Notes: generated by a model from the letters alone, not told the origin. Shown: positions 44,971-54,968, counted from the stretch's first letter. The stretch is 64,000 bases of DNA from Chryseobacterium mucoviscidosis (GCF_002177115.1 NZ_MVAG01000128.1:124001-188000); one strand, 5' to 3'. Translations and numbers: made by a program.

Positions 44971-46602
44971 TTAATACCCTGGATTTTGTGACAAGTTAGA
45001 ATTCAAATTTAAATATTTATTAGGAATAGGAAATAAGGTTCTCGTAGAAGCTATAGAGTTTCCGTTTTGGATACCTCCTTTCCATTGCCATGTATAACCA
45101 GAAACATAATGATTTAATCTAATTAAATCCTGTCTTCTAGTACCTTCCCAGTATAACTCTTTCGCTCTTTCATTCAGAATAAACATTTCTTTTGCATCTG
45201 TACTAGTAAGAGCATTAATATCAGACATTGAAATATTTGTAACACCTGCCCTTGTTCTTAAAGCATTAATGTAATTTAAAGCAGTAGCAGTACTTCCTTT
45301 TCCATTGACGATTGCGAGTTCTGCATACATTAAATACGCATCGCCCATTCTGAATAAAGCAAAATCAGCATCTGCAAAAATCCCATCACTACCGTTTCCA
45401 CCAGTTGACTTTATGTTTGAATACTTAATCAATTTTGTTCCTTCTTCAAATTTAGAATAGTCAGAAATCGAAGCCGGATCAGTATTTCCTGAAACTTTCA
45501 TAACCCTAGCGTCACTTCCAACAGATTGAATAAATTCTTGTCTTGCTCTAAAACCAGCCCAACCATCATTGACACCTAATGTAGCTCCTACAGATTTTAC
45601 ACAACTTGCCAGAATTAAAAATGTTGTTCCTCCGTAGGTTTTTGTCTTTATTCCGTCAAAAGTAATAGGAAAAATGGCTTCATCCTGTGCTCCATTGATA
45701 TTATTATCCGCCTTGAATAAATTTGCATAAGGTATAGTTGCTATTTTATAAGGTGAACCAATAACTTTTGTAATTTCTGTTAAAGCTTCAGTACTTTTAT
45801 CAACTCCTGTATAAACTTTAGCATTTTGATATAATTTGGCTTTTAACATCCATGCAGCTGCTTTATCTGCTCTACCATATTCGTTTGTTTTTGGAGCTAC
45901 TAAATCTGCATCTATATCATTTAACTCTCCAATAATATAATTGAATACATATTCTCTTGATTGCATTGGAGGCTTTACTCCAGAGCCAATAACATAATCT
46001 TCAGTAGCAAATGGCATTTTGCCATAAATATCGATTGCATGATAGTATGATAATGCTCTTAAAAATCTTGCTTCAGCACGAAAAATTTTTATTTGGGTCT
46101 TTAAATCTGCTGAAACACCTCTGGAAGATAACTTTTCATCTGTCGTTTCTCTTAAAAATTCATTTACCAAACCTACTTGAAAAAATATTCTTGCAAAAAA
46201 AGCTTCGTTAAATTTGTTATCTGCATTCCAAGTATTGAAGTTAAGGTCTCTAATCCCCGGATTATCAGACTCTCCCCATGCAATAATTGCCTCATCAGTC
46301 GTTAGTTCCTGCAGTTGCCAATATCCTCTGATGTATTGTGAAAACCCCTCGTTAGGTCCTCCATCTGCTTCTGCTCCTAAGTCTGAATTCCCATTAGGAG
46401 AAGTTTGTCCTGTTACCGCTAAACCAGCATAAATTTTTGCTAAAAATTGTTTATATGACTCCGGATTCGCATAAAATTGCTCAGAAGTATATAATTCATC
46501 ATCATTTACTTTAACATCCAAATCATTGAGACAAGAAGTTATTGATAAAAGAAATGCACTAGCTATCGCTAAGTTTCTTAATTTTAATATATTTAGTTTC
46601 AT
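44971..46602 (-). CDS. SusD/RagB-family starch-binding lipoprotein
   Basis: 543 residues. A lipobox ends SITSC (Cys24). The SusD-like TPR helices and RagB fold follow, with ARFLRALSYYHAIDIYGKMP, WMLKAKLYQ and ERAKELYWEGTRRQDLIR being hallmark stretches. It ends NPGY. It sits over SusC as a lid on the outer membrane. Twelve bases separate it from susC. Confidence 0.94.
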   Translation of the reverse strand: MKLNILKLRNLAIASAFLLSITSCLNDLDVKVNDDELYTSEQFYANPESYKQFLAKIYAGLAVTGQTSPNGNSDLGAEADGGPNEGFSQYIRGYWQLQELTTDEAIIAWGESDNPGIRDLNFNTWNADNKFNEAFFARIFFQVGLVNEFLRETTDEKLSSRGVSADLKTQIKIFRAEARFLRALSYYHAIDIYGKMPFATEDYVIGSGVKPPMQSREYVFNYIIGELNDIDADLVAPKTNEYGRADKAAAWMLKAKLYQNAKVYTGVDKSTEALTEITKVIGSPYKIATIPYANLFKADNNINGAQDEAIFPITFDGIKTKTYGGTTFLILASCVKSVGATLGVNDGWAGFRARQEFIQSVGSDARVMKVSGNTDPASISDYSKFEEGTKLIKYSNIKSTGGNGSDGIFADADFALFRMGDAYLMYAELAIVNGKGSTATALNYINALRTRAGVTNISMSDINALTSTDAKEMFILNERAKELYWEGTRRQDLIRLNHYVSGYTWQWKGGIQNGNSIASTRTLFPIPNKYLNLNSNLSQNPGY

Positions 46603-46614
46603 TTTTCCTTACAT

Positions 46615-49350
46615 TTAAAAGTTAGCATTAATTCCAAAAGTAAACATTCTGGCTCTTGGATATATTGAATTATCTATTCCATTATTAAATACCTCGGGAT
46701 CTAAATTTTTATACTTCGTTATGATTAGCACATTGTTTACACCTGTGTATAATCTGATGGATCCGTTATTCTTTAATAATTTGTTAAAAGTATAACCAAG
46801 TGTTATATTATCCAACTTAACAAAACTTCCATTTTTAACGTAGTAATCCGATTCTTTATTAGTAAATGTGAAATTAGTGTTATTAAAGTCCACAGGAGCG
46901 TTATTAATTGTACCGTCCACTGTATTGTTAATATTCCCCAACTGAGCTCGATCTGCTGAAATTTGGTCATATACATAATTTCCTATGCTTGCTCTCCAAG
47001 CCATTGAAAAGTCTATATGTTTTCCAAAAGTTGCATTAGTCATAAAGCCCATTGTTACATCTGCCTGAGGTTTCTTATAAATATATTTATCTGCAGAAGT
47101 GATTACTCCGTCATTATTTCTGTCTACATAAGCTCCTTCTATCGGCTTACCATTACTATCATAAACCTGTTGGTAAACGTTAAATGCATATGGAGAATAT
47201 CCTGTAGTAAATGTTTGAATAAAAGCACCTAAACCAACACCTCCTTTATCTATATTATCAAGCTCTAATTCTTTGATTTTTATCGTATTATAGGTTAAGT
47301 TATAATTAAAGTTTAATGTGAAATTTTCCTTTTTTACTGCTTTAACATCCAGACCTAAATCAATACCTTTTGACTGTAATCTTCCTATATTTTTAGGACC
47401 TATAATTCTCAAATTTTCTAAAGGCCCTTCAGGAACAATAGATAATAAATCCTTGGTATCTGCTAAATAAAAGTCTAATGTCCCTGTTACTCTATTGTTA
47501 GCAAATCCAAAATCTAATCCCAGATTATATTTTAAACTTTCTTCCCATTTTAAGTTTTCATTATACCCATTTGCTTTTGCAATTTGATAAAATGAGTTTC
47601 CAAACTGATAAAATAAAGTTGAAGAAATATTATAAGTCTTAAAATAATCATATCTATAGTCTCCAATATCCTGTTGACCAGTTTTTCCTATACTAGCTCT
47701 TAGCTTAAGATCTGATATTGCAGAATTTCCTTTTAAAAAATTTTCTTCAGAAATTTTCCAAGCAGCTGCTACACCTCCGAAATTACCCCATCTATTCTCT
47801 TTATTAAAGCGGGAAGATCCATCTCTTCTGTAATTCAAAGTAATTAGATATTTACCTGCATATCCTAAATTTAGCCTACCAAAAAACGCCTGCAAATTAA
47901 CATCTGGTTTAGAATCAGGATTATAGAAATTATTTGCAGGATCTAAAGAATATAAGAAAATATTACCTGTGGTAAAACTTGTTTTATGATAATTTTGGTA
48001 TTCATAACCTCCCATAATATCAAAATTAAATTTTCCAAAAGTCTTTGAATAATCCAACTGTATATTAGCATTTTTATTCAATAGACTTTCTCCGGAAAAA
48101 GACTCCGAGCCATAATAAGCAAAAGTATTTTTTACAGAATAATACCCGTTTCTGGAATATTTATTTGTTGTAACGTGACCATCAAGCTCCTTGCTATCCA
48201 GACCAGCATTTGCAATTAACTTCAGTTCTGGCAAAAAATGGAATTTATATTCCATATTCACATTTCCAAAAAACCTTTTAAAATTTTGAATATCGTGTTT
48301 GTTCCTTAACTGAGCGACAGGATTAGCTACTCCATTAGGATTGTATGTTCCTGTCGTAGCATTAAAATTACCCCCTTTATTTTCGTAGTAACCATCTCCA
48401 TAGATAGAATTACTATCATAAACGGATTGTGTCGGGTTCATAGAAAGTGCATTACCTATTGCTCCTTCATCAGCATTATTCTTAAAAGTATAAGAATAAG
48501 TACCTGTAATATTAAATTTTAAATGATCGTCAAAAAAACTCGGGCTAATAGCAATATTTCCTGTTGTTCTTTTGAAACCGGAAGTAATTAATAATCCTGT
48601 ATTATCTAAATGGTCTACTGAAAAACGAGTTGGTACTTTACCAAATAAACTACCGGAAACCGAAGCATTAATATCACTGGTTACAGAAGTTTTAAAAATT
48701 TCATCTTGCCAGTCTGTATTAACTGTACCTAATTGAGAAACCTTGCCCGGAACATACTGATTAATTAGAGATCTAAATTCTTCACCATTATATACTTTAA
48801 TTTTTTTAGCTAAAGTATTAACTGTTGTAAAAGCATTTAATGATACTCTTAATTTTTTACCTCCTTTTTTAGTAGTGATTAATAAAACCCCATTAGATCC
48901 TCTGGATCCATAAATCGCTGTTGAAGCAGCATCTTTCAATATAGAAAAGGATTCTATATCATTAGGATTAATGGTAGATAATGAAACTCCATCCAAAGGT
49001 AAACCATCTACAACAAGCAAAGGCTCGTTACTGGCATTTAAGGAAGATCCTCCCCGTACTCTAATTACAGGTTCACTTCCCGGCGTTCCTGACTGCGTGA
49101 TGATAACTCCGGAAGCACGACCATTGATAAGCCCTTCTGCGGTTGCTACGGCACCTTTATTAAAATCGGCTGATGATAGTGCTGTAATAGATCCCGTAAG
49201 ATCTGTTTTCTTTTTAGCTCCATACCCAATCAAAACAACCTCTTCTATCTTTTTTTCTTTCGTAGCAGAGTCTTTTGTTTGAGCATGAATCATTGTACTT
49301 GCTAATAAAAATGCAGGCGCAATTTTTAATACCGTTGTAAAGTTTTTCAC
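46615..49350 (-). CDS. SusC/RagA-family TonB-dependent outer-membrane porin without the N-terminal carboxypeptidase-like domain
   Basis: 911 residues. The signal peptide (ending IHAQT) is followed almost at once by a TonB-box-like segment (EEVVLIGYG), the plug (GLINGRASGVIITQSGTPGS and VRGGSSLNASNEP) and the beta-barrel ending FTFGINANF. The usual ~90-residue CarboxypepD_reg-like domain before the TonB box is missing, which explains the short length. It imports starch-derived oligosaccharides. Confidence 0.93.
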   Translation of the reverse strand: MKNFTTVLKIAPAFLLASTMIHAQTKDSATKEKKIEEVVLIGYGAKKKTDLTGSITALSSADFNKGAVATAEGLINGRASGVIITQSGTPGSEPVIRVRGGSSLNASNEPLLVVDGLPLDGVSLSTINPNDIESFSILKDAASTAIYGSRGSNGVLLITTKKGGKKLRVSLNAFTTVNTLAKKIKVYNGEEFRSLINQYVPGKVSQLGTVNTDWQDEIFKTSVTSDINASVSGSLFGKVPTRFSVDHLDNTGLLITSGFKRTTGNIAISPSFFDDHLKFNITGTYSYTFKNNADEGAIGNALSMNPTQSVYDSNSIYGDGYYENKGGNFNATTGTYNPNGVANPVAQLRNKHDIQNFKRFFGNVNMEYKFHFLPELKLIANAGLDSKELDGHVTTNKYSRNGYYSVKNTFAYYGSESFSGESLLNKNANIQLDYSKTFGKFNFDIMGGYEYQNYHKTSFTTGNIFLYSLDPANNFYNPDSKPDVNLQAFFGRLNLGYAGKYLITLNYRRDGSSRFNKENRWGNFGGVAAAWKISEENFLKGNSAISDLKLRASIGKTGQQDIGDYRYDYFKTYNISSTLFYQFGNSFYQIAKANGYNENLKWEESLKYNLGLDFGFANNRVTGTLDFYLADTKDLLSIVPEGPLENLRIIGPKNIGRLQSKGIDLGLDVKAVKKENFTLNFNYNLTYNTIKIKELELDNIDKGGVGLGAFIQTFTTGYSPYAFNVYQQVYDSNGKPIEGAYVDRNNDGVITSADKYIYKKPQADVTMGFMTNATFGKHIDFSMAWRASIGNYVYDQISADRAQLGNINNTVDGTINNAPVDFNNTNFTFTNKESDYYVKNGSFVKLDNITLGYTFNKLLKNNGSIRLYTGVNNVLIITKYKNLDPEVFNNGIDNSIYPRARMFTFGINANF

Positions 49351-49508
49351 AATATTTCTTTTATATAGTTTCGTTCTTGTTAAATAAGCATTCCTGCTTG
49401 CGATGCAATTTATAAAAAAATTATAATTATGATAAATTTATTTAAAATTAACATAAATTTATGTATATTAAACGATCCATTTAAGTTAAATATTTATTTT
49501 TCAATTCG

Positions 49509-49526
49509 TTGCATTAAAATATGCAA
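49509..49526. promoter_or_regulatory. Palindrome 1 in the susC upstream region
   Basis: TTGCAT-TAAAAT-ATGCAA is an exact 6-6-6 palindrome. A shorter TTGC-GAT-GCAA lies at 49398-49408. The 332-base gap 49351-49682 holds these, the second palindrome and the metG promoter; no gene is visible. Confidence 0.5.
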
Positions 49527-49556
49527 TACATAATACTGGTTTAAAATTAACAAAAA

Positions 49557-49574
49557 GTTAAACAATCGTTTAAC
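49557..49574. promoter_or_regulatory. Palindrome 2, a LacI-like operator candidate
   Basis: GTTAAAC-AATC-GTTTAAC, 7-bp arms. LacI-family regulators control maltose loci in other Flavobacteriia, and this has their A/T-rich centre, so it may be their site, but no LacI gene lies in the window. Confidence 0.5.
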
Positions 49575-49653
49575 TAAATGTAATATTTGACATCCTCAAA
49601 TTACCCGTAAAGCTTCAAAATACAGACAATATCAGATTTTCATGGATAATGCT

Positions 49654-49661
49654 TATCTTTG
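49654..49661 (+). promoter_or_regulatory. -7 box of metG
   Basis: TATCTTTG, 21 bases before ATG 49683. No TTG is found at the expected distance. Confidence 0.55.
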
Positions 49662-49682
49662 CACCCTAAAACTTTACTATAA

Positions 49683-51719
49683 ATGTCAAACAGAAAGATG
49701 ATTACGGCGGCATTGCCATATGCAAACGGACCGGTTCATATAGGGCATTTGGCAGGTGTTTATATTCCTGCGGATGTATATGCGAGATTTCAGAGAAGAT
49801 TGGGGAAAGATGTAGCGTTTATCTGCGGAAGCGATGAACACGGAATTCCTATTACCATAAGAGCTAAAAAAGAAGGGGTTACACCACAGGATATTGTAGA
49901 CAAATACCACGAAATCATTAAAAAATCTTTTTCAGATTTAGGGATTTCTTTTGATGAATATTCCAGAACAACCTCTCCGAAACACTACGAAACCAGTCAG
50001 GATTTCTTTAAGGTTCTTTATGAAAAAGGAAAATTCACCGAAGAAATGTCTGAGCAGTATTTCGACAAACAGGCAGGAGAATTCTTAGCAGACCGATACA
50101 TCGTCGGAACCTGCCCGAACTGCGGCAATGAGAACGCTTATGGAGACCAGTGTGAAAAATGCGGTACTACCCTTTCACCTTCGGAATTGATTAATCCGAA
50201 ATCCATGTTAAGCGGAAACGTTCCTATTTTGAAAGACACAAAAAACTGGTACTTACCATTAAATGATTACGAAGATTTCCTGAACGAATGGATTATTGAA
50301 GGGCATAAAGACGACTGGAAACCCAACGTTTACGGACAGGTAAAATCATGGTTAAATGATGGGTTAAAACCTCGCGCCATGACCCGAGACCTGAACTGGG
50401 GTGTTCCGGTTCCGCTCCCGAATGCGGAAGGAAAGGTATTGTACGTTTGGTTCGATGCGCCAATCGGATATATCTCTTTCACGAAAGAATGGGCGGAGAA
50501 AAACGGAAAAAACTGGAAAGATTACTGGCAAAGCGAGGAAAGTGATTTGGTTCACTTTATTGGAAAGGATAATATCGTGTTCCACTGTATTATTTTCCCA
50601 GCGATGATGAAGGCTCACGGAGATTATATCATGCCTAAAAATGTTCCTGCTTTTGAATTTCTTAATCTTGAGAACGATAAAATTTCCACCTCGAGAAACT
50701 GGGCGGTTTGGGCGCACGAATATGTGGAAGATTTCCCGGGACAACAGGATGTTTTAAGATATGCCTTACTTTCTTCCGCTCCTGAAACTAAAGATAACAA
50801 TTTTACGTGGAAGGATTTCCAGACGAAAAATAATTCTGAACTGGTAAATAAATTTGGAAATTTTATTAATAGAGTAATTTCTTTCACAAACAAAAATTTT
50901 GAAGGAAAAGTTCCAAACGGAGTTTTAGATGAAGAAAGTAGAACTGCTATTAAAACTGCGATAGAAAAAGTTAGCTATCACTTAGAAAAGTATGAATTTA
51001 GAAATTCTTTGAATTCATTCATGGAACTTGTTGATTATGGTAACTTGTATCTTCAAAATGCAGCTCCTTGGAAAACAATAAAAGAAGATGTTAATATTGC
51101 TGGTCAAGCAATGTTTGTCGGAGCACAAATTGCCGCTGTAGTTGCCCAATTATGTGAGCCGTTCATGCCTTTCTCAGCAGAGAAATTATTTGGCTACTTT
51201 AATATTGAGAAAAAGAATTGGGAAGATTTAAAAAATTCCGAGATACATATTGAAGCTGGTCATAAAATTGAAAATGCTCCACTTTTATTTACTCCTATTG
51301 AAGACAGCGTTATCGAAGCTCAAATCCAGAAATTGGAAGACACCAAGCAAAACAATAAAAAAACAAACCCTAACGCAAAACCTATGAAAGAAGAAATCAC
51401 TTTTGATGATTTTATGAAAATCGACTTAAGAACAGCTACTATTTTAGAAGCTGAAAAAGTTGAGAAAGCAGATAAATTACTGAAACTAACTGTTGATACA
51501 GGAGTGGATGTAAGAACTGTAGTTTCAGGAATTGCAGAAAGCTTTACCCCGGAAGAAGTTGTTGGAAAGCAGGTTATGATTTTATTGAATCTTGCCCCAA
51601 GAAAAATCAGAGGAATTGAATCTCAGGGAATGTTGCTTTTAACTACAAAACCGGACGGAAAATTATCTTTTGTAACGCCGGATGACAGCAATGTTGAAAA
51701 TGGTATTGAGATCGGATAA
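49683..51719 (+). CDS. metG: Methionyl-tRNA synthetase with C-terminal tRNA-binding domain
   Basis: 678 residues. HIGH motif at 19-22 (HIGH in GPVHIGHL). The KMSKS loop is KISTS at 333-337. Zinc-finger Cys at 144, 147, 157, 160. The Trbp111-like OB fold is at about 570-678 (FMKIDLRTATILEAEKVEKA shown in part). It charges tRNA-Met. It converges on the methyltransferase gene and has a terminator 20 bases later. Confidence 0.98.
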   Translation: MSNRKMITAALPYANGPVHIGHLAGVYIPADVYARFQRRLGKDVAFICGSDEHGIPITIRAKKEGVTPQDIVDKYHEIIKKSFSDLGISFDEYSRTTSPKHYETSQDFFKVLYEKGKFTEEMSEQYFDKQAGEFLADRYIVGTCPNCGNENAYGDQCEKCGTTLSPSELINPKSMLSGNVPILKDTKNWYLPLNDYEDFLNEWIIEGHKDDWKPNVYGQVKSWLNDGLKPRAMTRDLNWGVPVPLPNAEGKVLYVWFDAPIGYISFTKEWAEKNGKNWKDYWQSEESDLVHFIGKDNIVFHCIIFPAMMKAHGDYIMPKNVPAFEFLNLENDKISTSRNWAVWAHEYVEDFPGQQDVLRYALLSSAPETKDNNFTWKDFQTKNNSELVNKFGNFINRVISFTNKNFEGKVPNGVLDEESRTAIKTAIEKVSYHLEKYEFRNSLNSFMELVDYGNLYLQNAAPWKTIKEDVNIAGQAMFVGAQIAAVVAQLCEPFMPFSAEKLFGYFNIEKKNWEDLKNSEIHIEAGHKIENAPLLFTPIEDSVIEAQIQKLEDTKQNNKKTNPNAKPMKEEITFDDFMKIDLRTATILEAEKVEKADKLLKLTVDTGVDVRTVVSGIAESFTPEEVVGKQVMILLNLAPRKIRGIESQGMLLLTTKPDGKLSFVTPDDSNVENGIEIG

Positions 51720-51740
51720 TCCGATATTGAGATAAAAAAT

Positions 51741-51776
51741 AAATCCACGTGAATTCAACTTCATGTGGATTTTTTA
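51741..51776 (+). terminator. Terminator of metG
   Basis: ATCCACGTGA pairs with TCATGTGGAT (one G-T) followed by TTTTTTATTT. Confidence 0.85.
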
Positions 51777-51778
51777 TT

Positions 51779-52171
51779 TGTCATTGCGAGGAGCAAAGCG
51801 ACGAAGCAATCTCAAACTTAAAAAATAACATTCAGACTTAACTTTTCTTAAAGCCTTAACAGAATCTTAATGGTTAAAATTTAAAACATTAAGATTGATT
51901 TATGTTATTAAGATTGAAGTTGTTTAAACTAATTTTAAATTTAACCGCAAAAGGGACAAAAGACTTTATGGGATTTATTTAAAGTATTTCAAAAGTCTGC
52001 AAAGAGAAAAAATCTTTGATTTTTTTTTTAACTTATGTGCTCTTTTTCATTTAAGTATTAAACTTAAGAAACTAAAGTGTTTAAATCTTTTGCTTCTTTT
52101 GTGATAAAAAAATTTGAACGAGTTTATTAATAAAAAGATTGCTTCGTCGCTTTGCTCCTCGCAATGACAAA
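51779..52171. repeat. Composite element: a TIR-element relative between 33-base inverted repeats
   Basis: TTGTCATTGCGAGGAGCAAA at 51779 extends through GCGACGAAGCAATCTC to 51813 and is met in inverted form at 52139-52171 (GATTGCTTCGTCGCTTTGCT onwards to AATGACAAA). Between them is a degraded copy of the TIR element (51942-52105; TTAACCGCAAAAGGGACAAA at the left). The element lies between metG and the methyltransferase. No frame in it is supported. Confidence 0.78.
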
Positions 52172-52177
52172 AACCAG

Positions 52178-52882
52178 TTATTTCTTAGTCAGCCTCGCCA
52201 GATAAGAATCCTCTTCCTGCAACACTTTTTCTATTTTAAAACCATTATTCTCTGCTGCATTTTTTAAGGTATTGAAATCCAGATACAGCCATTTTATCGG
52301 ATCTTCAGATTCTCCTTTATAATGAACAATATAATCGAGTTCGCCGTAATATCCTTCCGCAGGAATATAAACTCCGCCGTCCTCATCTTCGTCAAACATA
52401 TACAGAATATCTGTGCTGTCGATTAAAATCTGACCGTTCGGATTCAAAAGCGAATAAAGTTTTTTCAGATAAATATCAATCACATGAAGACTTTGGAAAA
52501 TGCCTGTGCCGTTCATCAGTAAAAGAATCGTATCAAATGTTTCTCCGGAAAAATGAAGCATATTTTCAGCAACTGCTTTCTTTATTCCTCTTAACCGGCA
52601 GACTTCAATGGATTTCGGAGAAATATCCAATGCCTTAACATCCAGATTTTTTTCATTCTGAAGATATAAAGCATGAGAACCCGCTCCTGCTCCAATGTCT
52701 AACGTTTTTCCTTTTGCAAGTTGCAGAGCTTTTTGCTCAATTGTATTCATTCCGTCAAAATCACGGAACAGATATTTTACAGGAAGTTCATCCAGTTCGG
52801 AAATAGAAGTTTCGGTCTGCAGATCTTCAGGATTTTCGTTGTGATAAAAATCCCAAATGGCTTTCCCCATTAAATCTTTCAT
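52178..52882 (-). CDS. Class I SAM-dependent methyltransferase
   Basis: 234 residues from ATG 52882. LDIGAGAGSHALYLQNE is the SAM-binding motif I, ALDISP motif II, and DTILLLMNGTGIFQ the motif IV region, followed by QILIDSTDIL. Substrate unknown; FYHNENPEDLQTETSISEL starts the protein. A -7 box TATCTTTG lies at 52907-52900, 18 bases before this ATG, so the longer frame to 52999, which runs into a dispersed repeat, is rejected. Confidence 0.87.
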   Translation of the reverse strand: MKDLMGKAIWDFYHNENPEDLQTETSISELDELPVKYLFRDFDGMNTIEQKALQLAKGKTLDIGAGAGSHALYLQNEKNLDVKALDISPKSIEVCRLRGIKKAVAENMLHFSGETFDTILLLMNGTGIFQSLHVIDIYLKKLYSLLNPNGQILIDSTDILYMFDEDEDGGVYIPAEGYYGELDYIVHYKGESEDPIKWLYLDFNTLKNAAENNGFKIEKVLQEEDSYLARLTKK

Positions 52883-52899
52883 AGCGTAATATATTGATG

Positions 52900-52907
52900 C
52901 AAAGATA
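52900..52907 (-). promoter_or_regulatory. -7 box of the methyltransferase gene
   Basis: TATCTTTG on the minus strand, 18 bases before the ATG at 52882. It decides the start. Confidence 0.58.
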
Positions 52908-52980
52908 AGTTTTTTGAAATTTTTAAATGAACATCTATTGTGAAAAACGCACTTAACTAAAAGTCTGCTTAAACTTTTAT

Positions 52981-53138
52981 TTAACCGCAAAAGGTGCAAA
53001 AGATCTACTAAATTTTTATTTCAAGTTGATGAAAAAGGTCACAATAGTTTTTAAAAATCTTTGATTTTTATTCTTTTGAGCACTTTGATTATTCTGGAAA
53101 TTCGCTTTAACATTATCTTTTGTCCCTTTTGTGGTTAA
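52981..53138. repeat. Dispersed TIR element, copy E
   Basis: TTAACCGCAAAAGGTGCAAA at the left and CCCTTTTGTGGTTAA at the right, with the shared core ATAGTTTTTAAAAATCTTTG. Its core matches copy D at 36261 almost base for base. Downstream, 53218-53272 holds a degraded relative of the 15769 unit. No gene is seen in 52883-53282. Confidence 0.85.
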
Positions 53139-53282
53139 TTCTGAAATTAGTTTATCACAAGTTTTAATACTAAAATAAACATTCGGAATTTCCACATTAA
53201 AATTTTAAACTTTCTAAAAACGCAAAGCCCCACTTTACAATTAAAATGGTGCTTTGACTCAGTAAATGAAAAACAAGGTTCT

Positions 53283-54875
53283 TTACATCGCAGGACCTGC
53301 TGCGTCTTTTATTTCTTCGGATAATCTTTTTCTTTCCAAAAGTCTTCTTCTGGCAATTACAGATTTTCCGCTTAACACTTTTATAAATCTTGTGGATACA
53401 AAACGTTCTCTTCCAAAATGATGCGTAAGAATATATCCTAAAATTCCGAAACCGGCAATAACGATATATCCGAAAATCTTTTTATTGGCAGCAATAATGG
53501 CATTGAGCTGAATTCCTTTAAGATTGGCAGCCACACTTTGTGAACTCACCGTTAATCCATCCATATAAACCGCCAGATTTCCTAAACTTTCCACCTGAAA
53601 ACGGTACTGAAACCATGAAAATACCGCCGAAAAGAAACCGATCGTAATAAAAGTTCTCCAGACCAAAGCCAGTCCGATGGCAGCCATCATATCATCAAGT
53701 TCAAGCTTATCCAGCGTGTAATACCAAACGGAAATAAAAAGTACCGTCATCCCAAAACCTTTCAGGAATAAAGGAAGATACCAGTTGTCATAATTAAACT
53801 CCAAAACCATCGAGAAATACATAATAACTGAATATCCCAACATTGCTGCAAATCCGGAAAAAATATACATTTTCACAGGTTTGTCTCTTTTAAACCAGAT
53901 AATCGCCACAATTCCGGCAACTACAATTCCGGGAATCATCAGAAGATTTAGCTTCGCATTGGTTAATTGGTCGTATCCCAAAACTCCGACGGCAAAAATA
54001 TTCTGTAACGTTGCCGTTGCCATAAACATTCCCAGACAAAGAAGCATAAACAGACCATGAAGAACATTACTTTTTGAAAAAACTTTGAATGATAAATAAG
54101 GTCTTTTCAGATGCGTCTGTCTGGTCACCAAAAGCGCAAAACTTACAAAAGCACCAATTGATGCATTGATGATATTTTTAGAATTCAGCCAGTCCTGCTG
54201 TTTTCCAAAAGCAAAAACATACGCCGAAAACATAAACGTTGCCACAAATAGCAGAATACTCAACCAGTCAATATAATGAAGCGGGACTTTTAAAGCAAAA
54301 TATTGATCGTGCATAAAAATCCACTGCAAAACAGCCAGTCCGAAACACAAAATCGAAATCAGCACGAAAAACTGCTGCCAGTTATACAAAACCGAAACTT
54401 CTACGGCATAATATCCCGCAATCTGGTTCATAATCAGAATAAAAGAATAAAAAACACCGTAAAAAACACCACGGTTTCCGATCATTGCCATAACGGGTAA
54501 AAATAATTCGATCGCAACAATCATTTTAAAGAAACCGATCAGAAGAGAACTTCCGATGATTACAGAAGGCTGAAGTGTGGTTGCATTGATGTAATTTAAA
54601 ATTCCCAAAAGAACCAGAACAACCGTAATTTTATCCCTGATCTTAAACCGCATTTTCAGTCTAAGAACAATCGGCATTGCCGCTCCCATTCCGATCGTGG
54701 AAGCATAATTCGCAAAAATATAATTTTCCGAAAGCGCACCGGTTCCGCCCACCATATAACTGATGTTTCCTGTGTAAACACCGCCCAAAGGCATCACGAT
54801 CGCCAGTAAAAGCACGATCAGTAAAAGCTGAACAGGTTTCGGTACCCAATCTCGGTATAATCCTTTGTTGTACAT
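53283..54875 (-). CDS. MFS efflux transporter (EmrB/DHA2-like), third gene of the efflux operon
   Basis: 530 residues with about 14 transmembrane segments, the size of DHA2 drug/H+ antiporters. MPLGGVYTGNISYMVGGTGA and the hydrophobic core fit the EmrB-type subgroup of Bacteroidota. It pumps drugs or organic compounds from the cytoplasm together with the HlyD-like and TolC-like partners just upstream. Substrate unknown. Confidence 0.87.
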   Translation of the reverse strand: MYNKGLYRDWVPKPVQLLLIVLLLAIVMPLGGVYTGNISYMVGGTGALSENYIFANYASTIGMGAAMPIVLRLKMRFKIRDKITVVLVLLGILNYINATTLQPSVIIGSSLLIGFFKMIVAIELFLPVMAMIGNRGVFYGVFYSFILIMNQIAGYYAVEVSVLYNWQQFFVLISILCFGLAVLQWIFMHDQYFALKVPLHYIDWLSILLFVATFMFSAYVFAFGKQQDWLNSKNIINASIGAFVSFALLVTRQTHLKRPYLSFKVFSKSNVLHGLFMLLCLGMFMATATLQNIFAVGVLGYDQLTNAKLNLLMIPGIVVAGIVAIIWFKRDKPVKMYIFSGFAAMLGYSVIMYFSMVLEFNYDNWYLPLFLKGFGMTVLFISVWYYTLDKLELDDMMAAIGLALVWRTFITIGFFSAVFSWFQYRFQVESLGNLAVYMDGLTVSSQSVAANLKGIQLNAIIAANKKIFGYIVIAGFGILGYILTHHFGRERFVSTRFIKVLSGKSVIARRRLLERKRLSEEIKDAAGPAM

Positions 54876-54968
54876 ATTTTAAAATTTGATTTGAAGGCTG
54901 AAAGTCTGAAGATGTATGATTTTCCAAACACATTAGCCTCGGTTTTCCTCATCCTCTTTCTGTCCTTC

